The notes: generated from the sequence alone by a model not told the origin. 64,000 bases of DNA from Pseudomonas canadensis (GCF_000503215.1 NZ_AYTD01000016.1:124001-188000), one strand, 5' to 3'. Shown: positions 18,420 through 27,884, counted from the stretch's first letter. A program made the numbers and translations.

Positions 18420-19040
18420 TTAAGCGGCCAGGGCGAAGTCCTGAGGCACATCTTGCACGCCCACCAGCGCCACATCGGACGCTGCGACCGCAGCCGAATC
18501 CACATGGGCCACACCGGCAGCCGCCAGTTGGTCGAACGTCGAGTTGATCGACAGGCTTGGGTCGATGTCCTTGAGCAGGGAGTCGATCGCCGACGCCAGT
18601 GCCGAGCTGTCGCCGCTCATCAGGCCGTACACGATTTTGTGCACCTGGCCGTCACGGCCTTCGGATTGCAGGCTCGACAGGCCCAGGTTGGTGAAGCTGA
18701 CTTCCTGCTCGGCGAGGCTGTAGGTACCGCCGGCCGCACCGCCCGTCAGGACAGTGCCCAGGTCCAGGGAGTCGATCGAACCCCACAAGGTGTGCGACGG
18801 CGGATTGAACAAGGTGTAATGCAGGTCACCGTTAGCAACCACTGCCGCGTTGCTGACAGTGCTCGACACACCGTATTGGGTGCCGTCGAACGGGCCAGGA
18901 TTGAAACCACCAGTGTTCGAACCTTCTTTGACCGAACCCTCACGGTGGTTCAGGTCACCAAAGTAAGCCGACCAGTCGCTCAGGTACTGGGCAACGGTGT
19001 TAGTGGCGTAGGCCGTGCTGTATGAAATAGAAATGCTCAT
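18420..19040 (-). CDS. hasA: Hemophore HasA
   Basis: 206 aa, a secreted heme-binding protein. The heme-site residues fall exactly on the known numbering: His32 (in LNHREG), Tyr75 (in DLHYTLF) and His83 (in PPSHTLW). It has no Sec signal; the hydrophobic C-terminus (VPQDFALAA) fits the uncleaved or late-cleaved type I secretion signal. HasA takes heme from host proteins and hands it to HasR. The ATG at 19040 gives MSISISYST, the standard start. It lies between hasR and the exporter genes. Confidence 0.97.
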   Translation of the reverse strand: MSISISYSTAYATNTVAQYLSDWSAYFGDLNHREGSVKEGSNTGGFNPGPFDGTQYGVSSTVSNAAVVANGDLHYTLFNPPSHTLWGSIDSLDLGTVLTGGAAGGTYSLAEQEVSFTNLGLSSLQSEGRDGQVHKIVYGLMSGDSSALASAIDSLLKDIDPSLSINSTFDQLAAAGVAHVDSAAVAASDVALVGVQDVPQDFALAA

Positions 19041-19069
19041 GCAAAACTCCAAGTCATGGGGTGGTATCT

Positions 19070-19117
19070 CCACAGCAAGCCACTGCCTGCTGTGGTTTTG
19101 CCCGTCACTGGGCAAAA
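19070..19117 (-). other. Two tandem hairpins between hasR and hasA
   Basis: The 81-base gap between hasR and hasA holds two perfect 8-bp inverted repeats back to back: CCACAGCA / TGCTGTGG (19070-19095) and TTTTGCCC / GGGCAAAA (19096-19117). The strand orientation is that of the mRNA. Neither is followed by a T-run on the minus strand. They could block 3' decay, mark a processing site, or shape hasA translation; function is inferred only from position. Confidence 0.55.
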
Positions 19118-19121
19118 TCGG

Positions 19122-21779
19122 TCAGAACTGATATTCAACGGTGCCCTGCAAGGTGCGCCCACGCCCCAGGGTGAAGGCCAACACGTCGCCCAACGGCACC
19201 AGGTAGGCGCGGTCGGTGACGTTTTCCATGGCCAGGCGCAGGGTCAACTGGTCGGTGGCGCGGTAGCTGCTGTAGAGGTCATAGACGGTGTAGGGCTTCC
19301 AGTCGGCCGGGTAAACGCCGGTTTGCGAGGTGGTCACACCCGCGCCGCCTTTGACGTAGTAACCGCCGCTATAGCGAGCGCGAACGCCCACATCCAACTT
19401 ACGCTCAAGGAAGCGCGCGCCCAGCGTCGCAGTGCCGCGGTCCATCGGCATGTGCTCGGAGGAGCCCAGGATCGCACTGCAGCTCTGCCCCGCATTGGCC
19501 ACATCGTCGGGCACCATCGCAGTGACTGGCGCCCGGCTGCCGGGCCCTTTCTGGATCTTGGTCACACCGCCCAGCCACGCGGTCTTGCTGCAGAATTTAT
19601 TGCTGCCGAGCATGCGCGTGTAGTTGAACTGGCCGTAGGCGAACCCGGCGTCGTAATCCAACTGGTATTCAAGGCCGCGAAAACGGGTGGTCTCCAGGTT
19701 ATTCACATACGCCGCATTACCGATATTGGCGATGCCATAACCCGGCGGCTGCACCCCCAGGGCCATATAGGAAAAGTCGTCCACGCGGGTGTTGAAGTAG
19801 GACACTTTCATGCCCACACGGTCTTCGGAGAACAGCAGGTCCTCCTTCAATACATTGAAGCCAACCTCCCAGGACGTGGACGTCTCAGGCTTCAAGTAGG
19901 GGTTGGGGAAGATCGACTCGGAGCCCCCGCCATGGGGCCGACCGCTGACCAACGATTCGGTGACTGCCGGCGGGCGCCAGCCCTTGCCGTACGTGGCAAA
20001 GAGTTGCAGCCAGTCCACGCCGGGCTTGATCGACAGGCCAAAGGTCGGCGAAAAATGCCCCTCTTCCCGATCCACGTCATACGTCATGGGCAAGCCAACC
20101 TGCCGCGTGGTGCCAATGATGAACGTACGGGTGTTCAAACCGGTTTCGCCCCGCAGACGATAGCGGTCGTAGCGCAACCCGGCGTTGAGGTTCAGCCAAT
20201 TGTCGTAGTCGTAGTCCAGGCGAGTGAACAGGCTGCCCATCGCCCGGTCGCCCCTGGGCGTGATGCTTTCCGCCGCCGAGGCCGTCACGGCCGAGTCGGC
20301 GGCCACCATTTGGTTGGAGTCCGGGCGGACCTTGTCGTAGAAAAACTCCAGGCCATAGTTGGCCTTGATCACGGACAGTTCGCTCAAGGCAAAGGTCGAA
20401 ACATTCTGCGCCTGGAAACCATAGGTGTTGGTCTGGTAAGTGACGTCGTAGCCCTTGCTGCTGCCACGGGTCAGCGTGGTTTGATCATTGCGGGTATCGA
20501 CGTAATACAGCTTGGCCTTGAAATCGATCAGCGGGTTGTCCGGCGTGTAGCTGTAGTCCAGCGCGAAGTTCTGTGCCGTGACATTGCTGCTGCCGAGCTT
20601 CTCCCAGAGCTGGGCTTTTTCGGCGGTCATCATGTTGACGTCGTCGTAGCCGACTTCGGTGGTCAGGTAGCTCAGTTGCAAACGCTGATCCACCGGCAAG
20701 TTGAGACCCAGCTTGAGCAGTCGCGAACGCATGACCGAACCGGTGTATTCCACAGTGGAGTGCTTGATCCGGTCTTCACTGGCCGGCAGGAAGGAACTGC
20801 CGGTGCGCAGCTCGCCAATGCTGCCCTTGGTACCGGGCTTATAGTCACCGAGGTGGCGCTCACTGGCCGCCACCAACATGTCCCACACGTCGGTGCCCAC
20901 GGCAAACGCCGAGCTGCCGATAAAGTGCGTGCCGTTGCTGCGCCCGCCCAGCCCTGTGGTCAAGCGGATACGCCCGCCGATTTCCTTGCCGCCCTTGAGC
21001 AGGTCCGCCGCTTCCACGGTGCGAAAGTTGGCGACCCCGCCGATCACTCCCGCCCCGCCCATCGTCGAAGTGGCGCCCTTCTCGATCACCACTTCAGACA
21101 GCAACTCCGGGTCGACATACAGCGTGCCGTTGCGTTGCTGGTGGCCACTTTGCTGATAGTTCTGGCGCATGCCGTCCACCGACATGTTGACCCTGCCGTA
21201 GTCCTGAATGCCGCGAATATTCACCGACAAGCCAGGGTCTTGCTGGCTGACCGCCGAGTAGACGCCCGGTGCCTCCTCCAGCATTTCAGCGGCATGCCGG
21301 GGCGGGTTTCGATCCAATTGCTCGCGCCCGACCACACTCACCGAGCGGGGCGATGAATACACCCAGTCGTTGGGGTGCAGGCCGGTGATCGTGGTGGTTC
21401 CCAGCGCCAAGGCGGCGCCGCTCTGCTCAACGCGGGTCAGGGTGACTTGGCGCTCGCCGTTGAAGCGGTACTCCACCGGTGCATTGCCCAACAAACGCGC
21501 CAAGCCTTCCTGCACGCTGTACTGCCCTTTCACCGCCGTACTCTGCAAGCCTTCCAGACGCTGGCTGTCGAACAGCACTTGCAGGCCGGCCTGGTCGGCG
21601 AACGCCAGCACCGCACTGCCCAAGGATTGCGCAGGGATATCGATCATCAGCACGGCCGGTTGTGCAGCCTTCGCCTGAGGTTGCGCGGCGTACACCGGGG
21701 CCGCAGCGGCGAACAGGCCCAAGTGGATGGCCAGGGCTAACCGGCTAACGGTGATACGCCCCTTGTTGAGTGCTGACAT
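19122..21779 (-). CDS. hasR: TonB-dependent hemophore receptor HasR
   Basis: 885 aa. Signal peptide to about residue 32; then a STN signalling domain (about 40-110) that contacts the anti-sigma factor; then the plug domain and a 22-strand barrel ending in a terminal Phe (TVEYQF). The GWRPP and NPYLKPE segments with RPHGGG between them match the FRAP/NPXL region of heme receptors, His being the likely heme ligand. It takes heme from HasA and imports it. ATG at 21779 chosen; a GTG 17 codons upstream is possible but would put charged residues before the signal peptide. Confidence 0.96.
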   Translation of the reverse strand: MSALNKGRITVSRLALAIHLGLFAAAAPVYAAQPQAKAAQPAVLMIDIPAQSLGSAVLAFADQAGLQVLFDSQRLEGLQSTAVKGQYSVQEGLARLLGNAPVEYRFNGERQVTLTRVEQSGAALALGTTTITGLHPNDWVYSSPRSVSVVGREQLDRNPPRHAAEMLEEAPGVYSAVSQQDPGLSVNIRGIQDYGRVNMSVDGMRQNYQQSGHQQRNGTLYVDPELLSEVVIEKGATSTMGGAGVIGGVANFRTVEAADLLKGGKEIGGRIRLTTGLGGRSNGTHFIGSSAFAVGTDVWDMLVAASERHLGDYKPGTKGSIGELRTGSSFLPASEDRIKHSTVEYTGSVMRSRLLKLGLNLPVDQRLQLSYLTTEVGYDDVNMMTAEKAQLWEKLGSSNVTAQNFALDYSYTPDNPLIDFKAKLYYVDTRNDQTTLTRGSSKGYDVTYQTNTYGFQAQNVSTFALSELSVIKANYGLEFFYDKVRPDSNQMVAADSAVTASAAESITPRGDRAMGSLFTRLDYDYDNWLNLNAGLRYDRYRLRGETGLNTRTFIIGTTRQVGLPMTYDVDREEGHFSPTFGLSIKPGVDWLQLFATYGKGWRPPAVTESLVSGRPHGGGSESIFPNPYLKPETSTSWEVGFNVLKEDLLFSEDRVGMKVSYFNTRVDDFSYMALGVQPPGYGIANIGNAAYVNNLETTRFRGLEYQLDYDAGFAYGQFNYTRMLGSNKFCSKTAWLGGVTKIQKGPGSRAPVTAMVPDDVANAGQSCSAILGSSEHMPMDRGTATLGARFLERKLDVGVRARYSGGYYVKGGAGVTTSQTGVYPADWKPYTVYDLYSSYRATDQLTLRLAMENVTDRAYLVPLGDVLAFTLGRGRTLQGTVEYQF

Positions 21780-21927
21780 TTCTGTTGTTCCCTGCGCTAA
21801 GCGTTTTTTGTTTATGCGAATGCTTCTCACCTAGCAAGACGTACGAGGCGCGGGAAGTCAGTAAGGGTTTTTGAAAGTTTTTCAGGAAGAGGGATTTCAA
21901 GCGGTGGGAGCAGGCCCCACCGGGTCA

Positions 21928-22926
21928 TCAATAGATCAGGCTGAGGCCAGCCAGGTCCAGGCGTTGCACCTGGAGTTCCTGGGTAAGTGTGGCAAGGGCG
22001 GTGTCGAGCATATCGAGGCGGAACACGCCGCTGACTTCACGCTCGCCCAACGCCGAGTCGGCCAACACCACGCGCCCGGGACGGTAGCGGTTGAGTTGCT
22101 CGATGACGTTGACCAACGGCTGGCGATCAAAGATCAACACACCGCGCCGCCAACTGGTGGCGCGCGCAACATCGAGTTGGTCCAAGGGGACGATGCCTTG
22201 CTGAGGGCTGTAGCGTACGGCCAGGCCTTCCTGGACCACCCTGTCGGACGGCCCCTTTTTCGGCGTTGCGCTCAGGGACACCTCAACACTGTGTTCCAGC
22301 ACGCCGACCCACGCTTGGCTGTCGTCTTCACGCTCCACCACAAACCGCGTGCCCAGCGCGCGGGTTTGCCCACCGGCACTCTGCACCACGAACGGCCGGG
22401 TTTCCTCGCCGACCATGGGCGCCACGTCAAAGATTGCCGAACCCTGGAGCAGGCTGATGCGACGTTGCACGCCGTCGTAGTCCAGGCGGATAGCGCTGGC
22501 AGAATCCAGCTCGACCTTGCTGCCGTCGGCCAAGTGCACGGTGCGCACCTCGCCTTTGGCGGTGATGTAGTCCGCTTGCATGCGCAGCAACACCTGCGGC
22601 CCGCGCACCCAGCCAACACCCGCCACCACCACGACCAACGCGACGGCGGCCGCACGTTGCCATGGCCTGCGCCGTTGGGTTCGGCGCACAGCCGCAGGCG
22701 CCACTGACGGGCGCTGGCGGTGCACGGGATCTTCCTTATACACATCGCCCAACGCTGCCCATGTCTGTTCGGCAAAACGCAACGCCGCTTCGTGGCGGCT
22801 GTCGCAGGCGATCCAATGCTGCAGCTCGGCCTGCTCCTGTTCGGTCAGGGCACCGGCGTGCAAGCGCACCGCCCACTCGGCGGCCGCCTCGGTAATGCTG
22901 TGCTGTTGCGGACCCTGGCTATTCAC
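21928..22926 (-). CDS. hasS: FecR-family anti-sigma factor HasS
   Basis: 332 aa. An N-terminal cytoplasmic sigma-binding part (DUF4880-like, TEAAAEWAVRLHAG), one membrane span (about residues 90-108), and a periplasmic FecR domain plus C-terminal tail that senses HasR. It holds HasI inactive until HasR is loaded with HasA-heme. The start is GTG at 22926 with GAG at a reasonable distance. It lies between hasI and hasR on the same strand, so it is probably in one operon. Confidence 0.93.
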   Translation of the reverse strand: MNSQGPQQHSITEAAAEWAVRLHAGALTEQEQAELQHWIACDSRHEAALRFAEQTWAALGDVYKEDPVHRQRPSVAPAAVRRTQRRRPWQRAAAVALVVVVAGVGWVRGPQVLLRMQADYITAKGEVRTVHLADGSKVELDSASAIRLDYDGVQRRISLLQGSAIFDVAPMVGEETRPFVVQSAGGQTRALGTRFVVEREDDSQAWVGVLEHSVEVSLSATPKKGPSDRVVQEGLAVRYSPQQGIVPLDQLDVARATSWRRGVLIFDRQPLVNVIEQLNRYRPGRVVLADSALGEREVSGVFRLDMLDTALATLTQELQVQRLDLAGLSLIY

Positions 22927-22989
22927 GTGTGAATCTCGAATTTTTCGTTATGTAACGCTGTGACGTCTGAAGTGGCGCATTTCGGTAAC

Positions 22990-23511
22990 TCATTCGTCGG
23001 ATGGCGCGACTTCGCCGTCCTGCAAGCGCTGCATCACGTAGGCCAATGCCTTGGCCAGGTGCTTTTGTACGGAGCTGTCGGAGATGTCCAGGTGCCGGGC
23101 GACCTGGGCGTGGGTCATGCCTTCGATGCGGTTGAGACGGAAAATCTGCTGGGTGCGTTCCGGCAATTCCGCCAGTGCCTGCTTCAATGCCTGTCGCTGT
23201 TGCTGCGCCATTGCCTGAGCCTCCAACCCGGCCACTTCATCTTCAATCTCGGCCAGCGCCTCATGGGGCACGGAGTCTGTCTTGCGCCGCGCTTCCTGGC
23301 GAATATGGTCGATCAGCAGATTGCTCGCCGTTCGATAGAGATAGCCCTGGGAGTTGTCGATGCGCTCGCCGGCCGGCTTTTCCGCCAGGCGCAGGAAACT
23401 CTCCTGCACCAGGTCTGCGGCCAACTGCGGGTCCCGTACCTTGCGCGCCAGATACCCGCGCAGGGTATCGGCGTGCTTGAGGAACAGGCCCTTGAGATCC
23501 ACGTCCGACAA
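22990..23511 (-). CDS. hasI: ECF sigma factor HasI
   Basis: 173 aa with the two ECF domains: region 2 (DLVQESFLRLAE, YLYRTASNLLIDHIRQE) and region 4 (LPERTQQIFRLNRIEGMTHAQVARHL). It directs transcription of the has genes when released by HasS. I see only a TTG start, at 23511, with GGGAG a few bases before it; no in-frame ATG gives a full N-terminus. A Fur-like box lies 50-70 bases upstream, so iron limitation is the likely first signal. Confidence 0.94.
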   Translation of the reverse strand: MSDVDLKGLFLKHADTLRGYLARKVRDPQLAADLVQESFLRLAEKPAGERIDNSQGYLYRTASNLLIDHIRQEARRKTDSVPHEALAEIEDEVAGLEAQAMAQQQRQALKQALAELPERTQQIFRLNRIEGMTHAQVARHLDISDSSVQKHLAKALAYVMQRLQDGEVAPSDE

Positions 23512-23561
23512 ACCGACTCCCTGGAATGTAAAGGAAACAGGCGGGCATATTAAGCGTTGTC

Positions 23562-23580
23562 GAGAATGATTTTCAATTGA
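23562..23580 (-). promoter_or_regulatory. Fur-like box upstream of hasI
   Basis: GAGAATGATTTTCAATTGA matches the 19-bp Fur consensus GATAATGATAATCATTATC at 12 positions, with the core AATGAT...TCA intact. Its distance from hasI (51-69 bases) fits iron repression of the has operon. Confidence 0.6.
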
Positions 23581-23663
23581 TATCTAATCTGATCCGCTTG
23601 TGTGAAAGGTCTGATTAACAGTTCGGTAATCGAACACATCCGTCACCATCAATTGACCAAATT

Positions 23664-23696
23664 AACTAACCGGTACATTTTATCTGCACAACTAAC
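23664..23696 (+). promoter_or_regulatory. Candidate operator upstream of quinate aroQ
   Basis: AACTAACCGGTACATTTT (23664-23681) resembles the reverse complement of a motif upstream of quiC and the MFS gene (27738-27757). They share CTAAC-Y-GG and TACATTTT; the other copy has four more bases between them. A second AACTAAC follows at 23690-23696. It may be the binding site of the TetR regulator in this cluster. Confidence 0.35.
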
Positions 23697-23718
23697 AAGA
23701 ACTGTGGAGATACATCCC

Positions 23719-24168
23719 ATGTCGCCTATCGTGCTGGTGCTCAACGGCCCCAATCTCAACCTGCTCGGCACCCGCGAACCCGCCACCTACGGCTATGAAA
23801 CCCTGGCCGATGTCGCCGCCCTGTGTGGTCGCAGCGCCGAACAGCTCGGGCTGAAAATCGAATTCCGCCAGACCAACCACGAAGGCGAATTGCTCGACTG
23901 GATTCACGGCGCCCGTGCGCGTTGCGCCGGTATCGTGATCAACCCGGCAGCCTGGACCCACACCTCCGTGGCGATTCGCGATGCGCTGGTGGCCAGTGAA
24001 GTGCCGGTGATCGAGGTACACCTCTCCAACGTGCATGCCCGTGAAGCGTTCCGGCATCACTCGTTTGTGTCGCCCATTGCCAAGGCCGTCCTCGCAGGCT
24101 TCGGCAGCCACGGCTACCACCTGGCCCTGGAACATTTCAGCCAATTGCTCAAAGGGTCGGCCCGATGA
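23719..24168 (+). CDS. aroQ: Type II 3-dehydroquinate dehydratase
   Basis: 149 aa, the standard length. It converts 3-dehydroquinate to 3-dehydroshikimate. The motifs [14 protein letters not shown], the flexible-loop YGYET with the catalytic Tyr, [24 protein letters not shown] with the catalytic His, and RHHSFVS are all present. The ATG at 23719 gives the normal [12 protein letters not shown] start. As it sits with quiC and a quinate/shikimate dehydrogenase, it is most likely a catabolic copy and not the only aroQ of the genome. Confidence 0.95.
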   Translation: MSPIVLVLNGPNLNLLGTREPATYGYETLADVAALCGRSAEQLGLKIEFRQTNHEGELLDWIHGARARCAGIVINPAAWTHTSVAIRDALVASEVPVIEVHLSNVHAREAFRHHSFVSPIAKAVLAGFGSHGYHLALEHFSQLLKGSAR

Positions 24169-25013
24169 AACCGCGTATCCTCGCCGGGCTGATCGGCGCT
24201 GGCATCCAGGCCTCGCGCACGCCCGCCCTGCATGAGCAAGAAGGCGACGCCCAAGGCCTGCGCTACCTGTATCGCCTGATCGACCTTGAGCCGCTGCACC
24301 TGGACATCAACGCCCTGCCCGACTTGCTGGACGCCGCCGAGTTGATGCACTTCACCGGCCTGAACATTACCTACCCGTGCAAGCAGGCGATCCTACCGCT
24401 GCTCGATGAACTGTCCGACGAGGCCCGCGGGATTGGCGCGGTCAACACCGTGGTGTTCAAGGACGGCAAGCGCATCGGCCACAACACCGATTGCCTGGGG
24501 TTCGCCGAAGGCTTTCGGCGCAACCTGAAGGATGTGGCACGCCAACGCGTGGTGCAGATGGGCGCAGGTGGTGCGGGCGCGGCGGTGGCGCATGCGCTGC
24601 TGGCTGAAGGTGTGGAGCAGTTGAGTATTTTTGACGTGGACATCAGCCGCGCCCGCGACCTTGTGGATAACCTTGCGCAGCGCTTCGGCGCCGGTCGGGC
24701 CCAAGTTGGCAATCAACTGGAAAATGCCCTGGCCGAGGCCGATGGCTTGGTCAACACCACGCCGATGGGCATGGCCAAGCTGCCGGGCACACCCGTTCCG
24801 GCCACCTGGCTACGCGCTGAATTGTGGGTGGCGGAGATCGTGTATTTCCCGCTGGAAACCGAACTGCTGCGCGACGCCCGCGCCTTGGGTTGCCGCACCT
24901 TGGATGGCGGCAACATGGCGGTGTTTCAGGCGGTGAAGGCATTTGAGCTGTTCAGTGGGGAAGTGCCGGATGCACAGCGTATGTTGGCGCATTTCCAGGC
25001 CATGAATACCTAA
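24165..25013 (+). CDS. Quinate/shikimate dehydrogenase (AroE-family)
   Basis: 282 aa. N-terminal substrate domain ([26 protein letters not shown] with the catalytic Lys) and C-terminal Rossmann domain ([12 protein letters not shown]). The acidic residue after the second beta strand (FDVDISRA) suggests NAD+ rather than NADP+. The [12 protein letters not shown] start groups it with the catabolic quinate/shikimate dehydrogenases (QsuD-like) rather than biosynthetic AroE. It overlaps aroQ by 4 bases. It would oxidise quinate to dehydroquinate or shikimate to dehydroshikimate. Confidence 0.88.
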   Translation: MKPRILAGLIGAGIQASRTPALHEQEGDAQGLRYLYRLIDLEPLHLDINALPDLLDAAELMHFTGLNITYPCKQAILPLLDELSDEARGIGAVNTVVFKDGKRIGHNTDCLGFAEGFRRNLKDVARQRVVQMGAGGAGAAVAHALLAEGVEQLSIFDVDISRARDLVDNLAQRFGAGRAQVGNQLENALAEADGLVNTTPMGMAKLPGTPVPATWLRAELWVAEIVYFPLETELLRDARALGCRTLDGGNMAVFQAVKAFELFSGEVPDAQRMLAHFQAMNT

Positions 25014-25035
25014 CTGCCGAAACCGGATCAAAAAA

Positions 25036-25054
25036 TGTGGGAGCGGGCTTGCTC
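25036..25054 (+). repeat. REP half-element
   Basis: TGTGGGAGCGGGCTTGCTC is one arm of the common REP palindrome that occurs complete at 32644-32669. It lies just after the dehydrogenase stop, between convergent genes; the other arm is missing or diverged. Confidence 0.6.
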
Positions 25055-25694
25055 AAGCCTGCAAGTAACGCATCACCGACTCACAAATCATGTCCCGATG
25101 CCGCTGTTTAACCGCCTCATCCGACAGATCGATCTGAAAAATCTCACTGAAGGTATGGCGGTTGGACACTCGGTAAAAGCTGAACGAGTTGATCAGCAGG
25201 TGCACGTCCAACGGCTCCAGCCCTTCCCGGAACAAGCCCAGCTCGGCACCACGGCGCAAGGTTTCGCCCAGCCCTTCAAGGATCTTGCTGTTCATCGCCT
25301 TGATGGTGTCGGTGCGCTTCACATATTCGGCATTGTGGATATTTTCGATACTGACGATGCGCACGAAATCCACGTTCTGGTCATGGTGATCAAAAGTGAA
25401 TTCCACCAGCCGCCGGATCGCCTCGCGGGGCTCCAGCGCCGTGAGGTTCATGCGTGTTTCGGTGTTGCGAATGTCGCCGTAGAGTTTCTCCAGCACCTCG
25501 ACGTACAACTGCTCCTTGCTGCCGAAGTAGTAATAGATCATGCGCTTGGACGTGTGGATACGCTCGGCGATCGCGTCCACGCGAGCGCCGGAAAGACCTT
25601 GCTGGACAAACTCGACGATGGCTTCCTGGAGTATGTTTTCGCGGGTCTTTTCCGGATTGTTCTTACGACTCTTGCGAGGTGCCTCGGTGGTCAT
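25053..25694 (-). CDS. TetR-family regulator of the quinate cluster
   Basis: 213 aa. The N-terminal helix-turn-helix is clear (TRENILQEAIVEFVQQG, then SKRMIYYYFGSKE). The rest is the ligand-binding helical domain. Its place between aroQ-dehydrogenase and quiC suggests it controls these genes in response to quinate, shikimate or a product; the related motifs at 23664 and 27738 are candidate sites. Repressor or activator cannot be told. Confidence 0.88.
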   Translation of the reverse strand: MTTEAPRKSRKNNPEKTRENILQEAIVEFVQQGLSGARVDAIAERIHTSKRMIYYYFGSKEQLYVEVLEKLYGDIRNTETRMNLTALEPREAIRRLVEFTFDHHDQNVDFVRIVSIENIHNAEYVKRTDTIKAMNSKILEGLGETLRRGAELGLFREGLEPLDVHLLINSFSFYRVSNRHTFSEIFQIDLSDEAVKQRHRDMICESVMRYLQA

Positions 25695-25772
25695 GGTGCG
25701 CTCACGGCCAGTGTTATGCAGGCCGTGATTATGGGCCGCGATGCGGCCTGAAAGAAAGCACCTGACCCGCCG

Positions 25773-27674
25773 TTATAAACGCGCCTGACGCACCGCACCG
25801 CTGCGCGATTTTGCCATCGCCGCCAGACGCACCGCCACATTGGCCGCGCCGTAGCCGGCATAACCGTTCTTGCGCTGGATGATCTCGAAGAAAAACCGCC
25901 CTTCGAACGGCTCGGTGTACACATGAAACAACTCACCGCCCTGGGCGTCGCGGTCGTACAGCACGTTGTAGTACGCCAACTCGCTGAGGAACTCGTCATC
26001 GAAATCGAAACGCGCCGCCAGGTCGTCGTAGTAGTTGAGCGGGATATCCAGCAGCGGTACACCCGCCTCTTTGGCGCGGCGCACCTCGGCGAAAATATCC
26101 GCGCAGTCGAAGGCAATGTGGTGCACGCCGGAGCCGCGATAGCTCGACAGCGCGTGGGAAATCGCGGTGTTGCGGTTCTCGGAGATGTTCAGCGGCAGGC
26201 GGATCGAGCTGCAACGGCTGCGCAGGGCACGGCTTTTCACCAGACCGTAGGGGTCGGGCAGCACCACTTCGTCGTCGGCTTCGAAATCCAGCAGGCTCTT
26301 GTAGAACAGCACCCAACTGTCGAGGCTGTCGGCCGGCAACGCCATGGCCATATGGTCGATGCGCAGCAAGCCGCCGCTGGATGAGGCGGTAGGTTGCAGG
26401 TTGAAGTCAGTGTCGTAGAGGCCGCCTTCACTCTGGTCCACCAGGTAAATCAGGCTGCCATCCGGCGCACGTACCGCCGCCAGTTCCAGCTCATTGGGCC
26501 CGACCAGGCCGCGATACGGCTGGCCTTTGTACGCCACCGCCCGCTCCAGGGCCTTGGCGCTGTCCTTGACCCGAATCGCCGTGGCGCACAACGACGGTCC
26601 ATGAGCCTCGAAGAAGTTGTGGGCGAAGGAATAGGGTTCACAGTTGAGGATCAGGTTGATATCACCTTGGCGCAGCAAGCTCACGCTCTTGGAGCGATGC
26701 TGCCCGGCCTTGACGAACCCCAGGCGCTCCAGCCAGACGGTCAGCTTGGCGCCGAGGCTTTCATCCACGGCAAATTCAAGGAACTCGATGCCGTCGTACT
26801 CGCTGGCGGCCGGGGTATCGAACAGAATCTCGACAGGCTGTGCAGGGGCTTCCTGCTTCAGGCGCTCGCGGGTTTTCTCTTCCAGGTACAGCAAGGAGCG
26901 CAGGCCATCCGCCGCATTCGCGCGGGTCGGCGCGGCGCGGAAGCCGTCGTTGAAAATCTCCAGGGACAGCGGCCCGGTGTAACCACTCTTGATGATCGGC
27001 GCAAGGAACCCCGCCAGGTCGAATTCGCCTTGGCCGGGGAAGCAGCGGAAATGCCGGCTCCACTCCAGCACGTCCATGGCCAGGATCGGCGCGTCGGCCA
27101 TTTGCACGAAGAAGATCTTGTCGCCGGGGATCTCGGCAATCGCACTCGGGTCGCCTTTGAGCGACAGGGTGTGAAAGCTGTCGAGCAATACGCCGAGGCT
27201 GGGGTGATCGACCTGACGCACCAGGTTCCAGACCTGCTGCCAGGTGTTCACGTGCTTGCCCCAGGCCAACGCTTCGTAGCCAATACGCAGGCCACGGCGG
27301 CCGGCGTGTTCGGCGAGCAGGCTCAGGTCATCCAGCAAAATACGCTCGTCACCCACACTGTCGGCCGAGGCATTGCTGCACACCAGCACCAGGTCGGTGC
27401 CCAGTTCCTGCATCAAATCGAATTTGCGCTCGGCACGTTCCAGGTTGCGCGCCAGGCGGTCGCGGCGGCAGCCTTCAAAGTCGCGGAACGGTTGGAACAA
27501 GGTGATGGCAATGCCGAGGTCGGCACACATTTGCCTAACTTCGCGGGGGCTGCCGTCGTAATACAACAAGTCGTTCTCAAAGATCTCGACGCCATCGAAC
27601 CCGGCGGCGGCAATGGCTTCGAGCTTTTCCGGCAGGGTTCCGCTCAAGGAAACAGTGGCGATGGAACGTTGCAT
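25773..27674 (-). CDS. quiC: 3-Dehydroshikimate dehydratase, two-domain type
   Basis: 633 aa. Residues about 1-270 are a sugar-phosphate-isomerase-like TIM barrel (metal ligands Glu/Asp, e.g. the Glu in GPLSLEIFND), the dehydratase half. Residues about 290-610 are a vicinal-oxygen-chelate domain like 4-hydroxyphenylpyruvate dioxygenase (FFEIIQRKNGYAGYG near the end). This fusion is the QuiC1 form known from P. putida. It turns 3-dehydroshikimate into protocatechuate, feeding the beta-ketoadipate pathway. It is divergent from the MFS gene. Confidence 0.93.
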   Translation of the reverse strand: MQRSIATVSLSGTLPEKLEAIAAAGFDGVEIFENDLLYYDGSPREVRQMCADLGIAITLFQPFRDFEGCRRDRLARNLERAERKFDLMQELGTDLVLVCSNASADSVGDERILLDDLSLLAEHAGRRGLRIGYEALAWGKHVNTWQQVWNLVRQVDHPSLGVLLDSFHTLSLKGDPSAIAEIPGDKIFFVQMADAPILAMDVLEWSRHFRCFPGQGEFDLAGFLAPIIKSGYTGPLSLEIFNDGFRAAPTRANAADGLRSLLYLEEKTRERLKQEAPAQPVEILFDTPAASEYDGIEFLEFAVDESLGAKLTVWLERLGFVKAGQHRSKSVSLLRQGDINLILNCEPYSFAHNFFEAHGPSLCATAIRVKDSAKALERAVAYKGQPYRGLVGPNELELAAVRAPDGSLIYLVDQSEGGLYDTDFNLQPTASSSGGLLRIDHMAMALPADSLDSWVLFYKSLLDFEADDEVVLPDPYGLVKSRALRSRCSSIRLPLNISENRNTAISHALSSYRGSGVHHIAFDCADIFAEVRRAKEAGVPLLDIPLNYYDDLAARFDFDDEFLSELAYYNVLYDRDAQGGELFHVYTEPFEGRFFFEIIQRKNGYAGYGAANVAVRLAAMAKSRSGAVRQARL

Positions 27675-27737
27675 GGGCGACTCCCGGCAATTGTTGTTTA
27701 TGGCAAATTATTCGCCCCTAGCCTAACCGCAGCAATT

Positions 27738-27760
27738 AAAATGTACGAACCAGTTAGTTT
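27738..27760 (-). promoter_or_regulatory. Candidate operator in the quiC/MFS divergent promoter region
   Basis: The sequence AAAATGTACGAACCAGTTAG (27738-27757) is an imperfect palindrome around ACGAACC/AGTTAGT. Its reverse complement matches the motif upstream of aroQ except for four extra bases. It lies between quiC and the divergent transporter, and suggests shared control by the TetR regulator. Confidence 0.35.
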
Positions 27761-27884
27761 TTGGTGCGATTATCGAACACTATGCCCCTTTGGCGAATTG
27801 ACGATTTTTTAGCCACTGCGCACCATCGATGACGTAACAGACCCAGAACACACCATAAAAATTTCAAAAAACGGGTACGACCTC

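Noticed and set aside
19056-21356. Long open frame of 766 codons on the plus strand opposite hasR
   Set aside because: It is a codon-bias shadow of hasR in high-GC DNA; it has a His/Gln/Arg-rich make-up and no domain.
26394-27812. Open frame of 472 codons opposite quiC
   Set aside because: Antisense shadow of quiC with odd composition and no ribosome-binding site.
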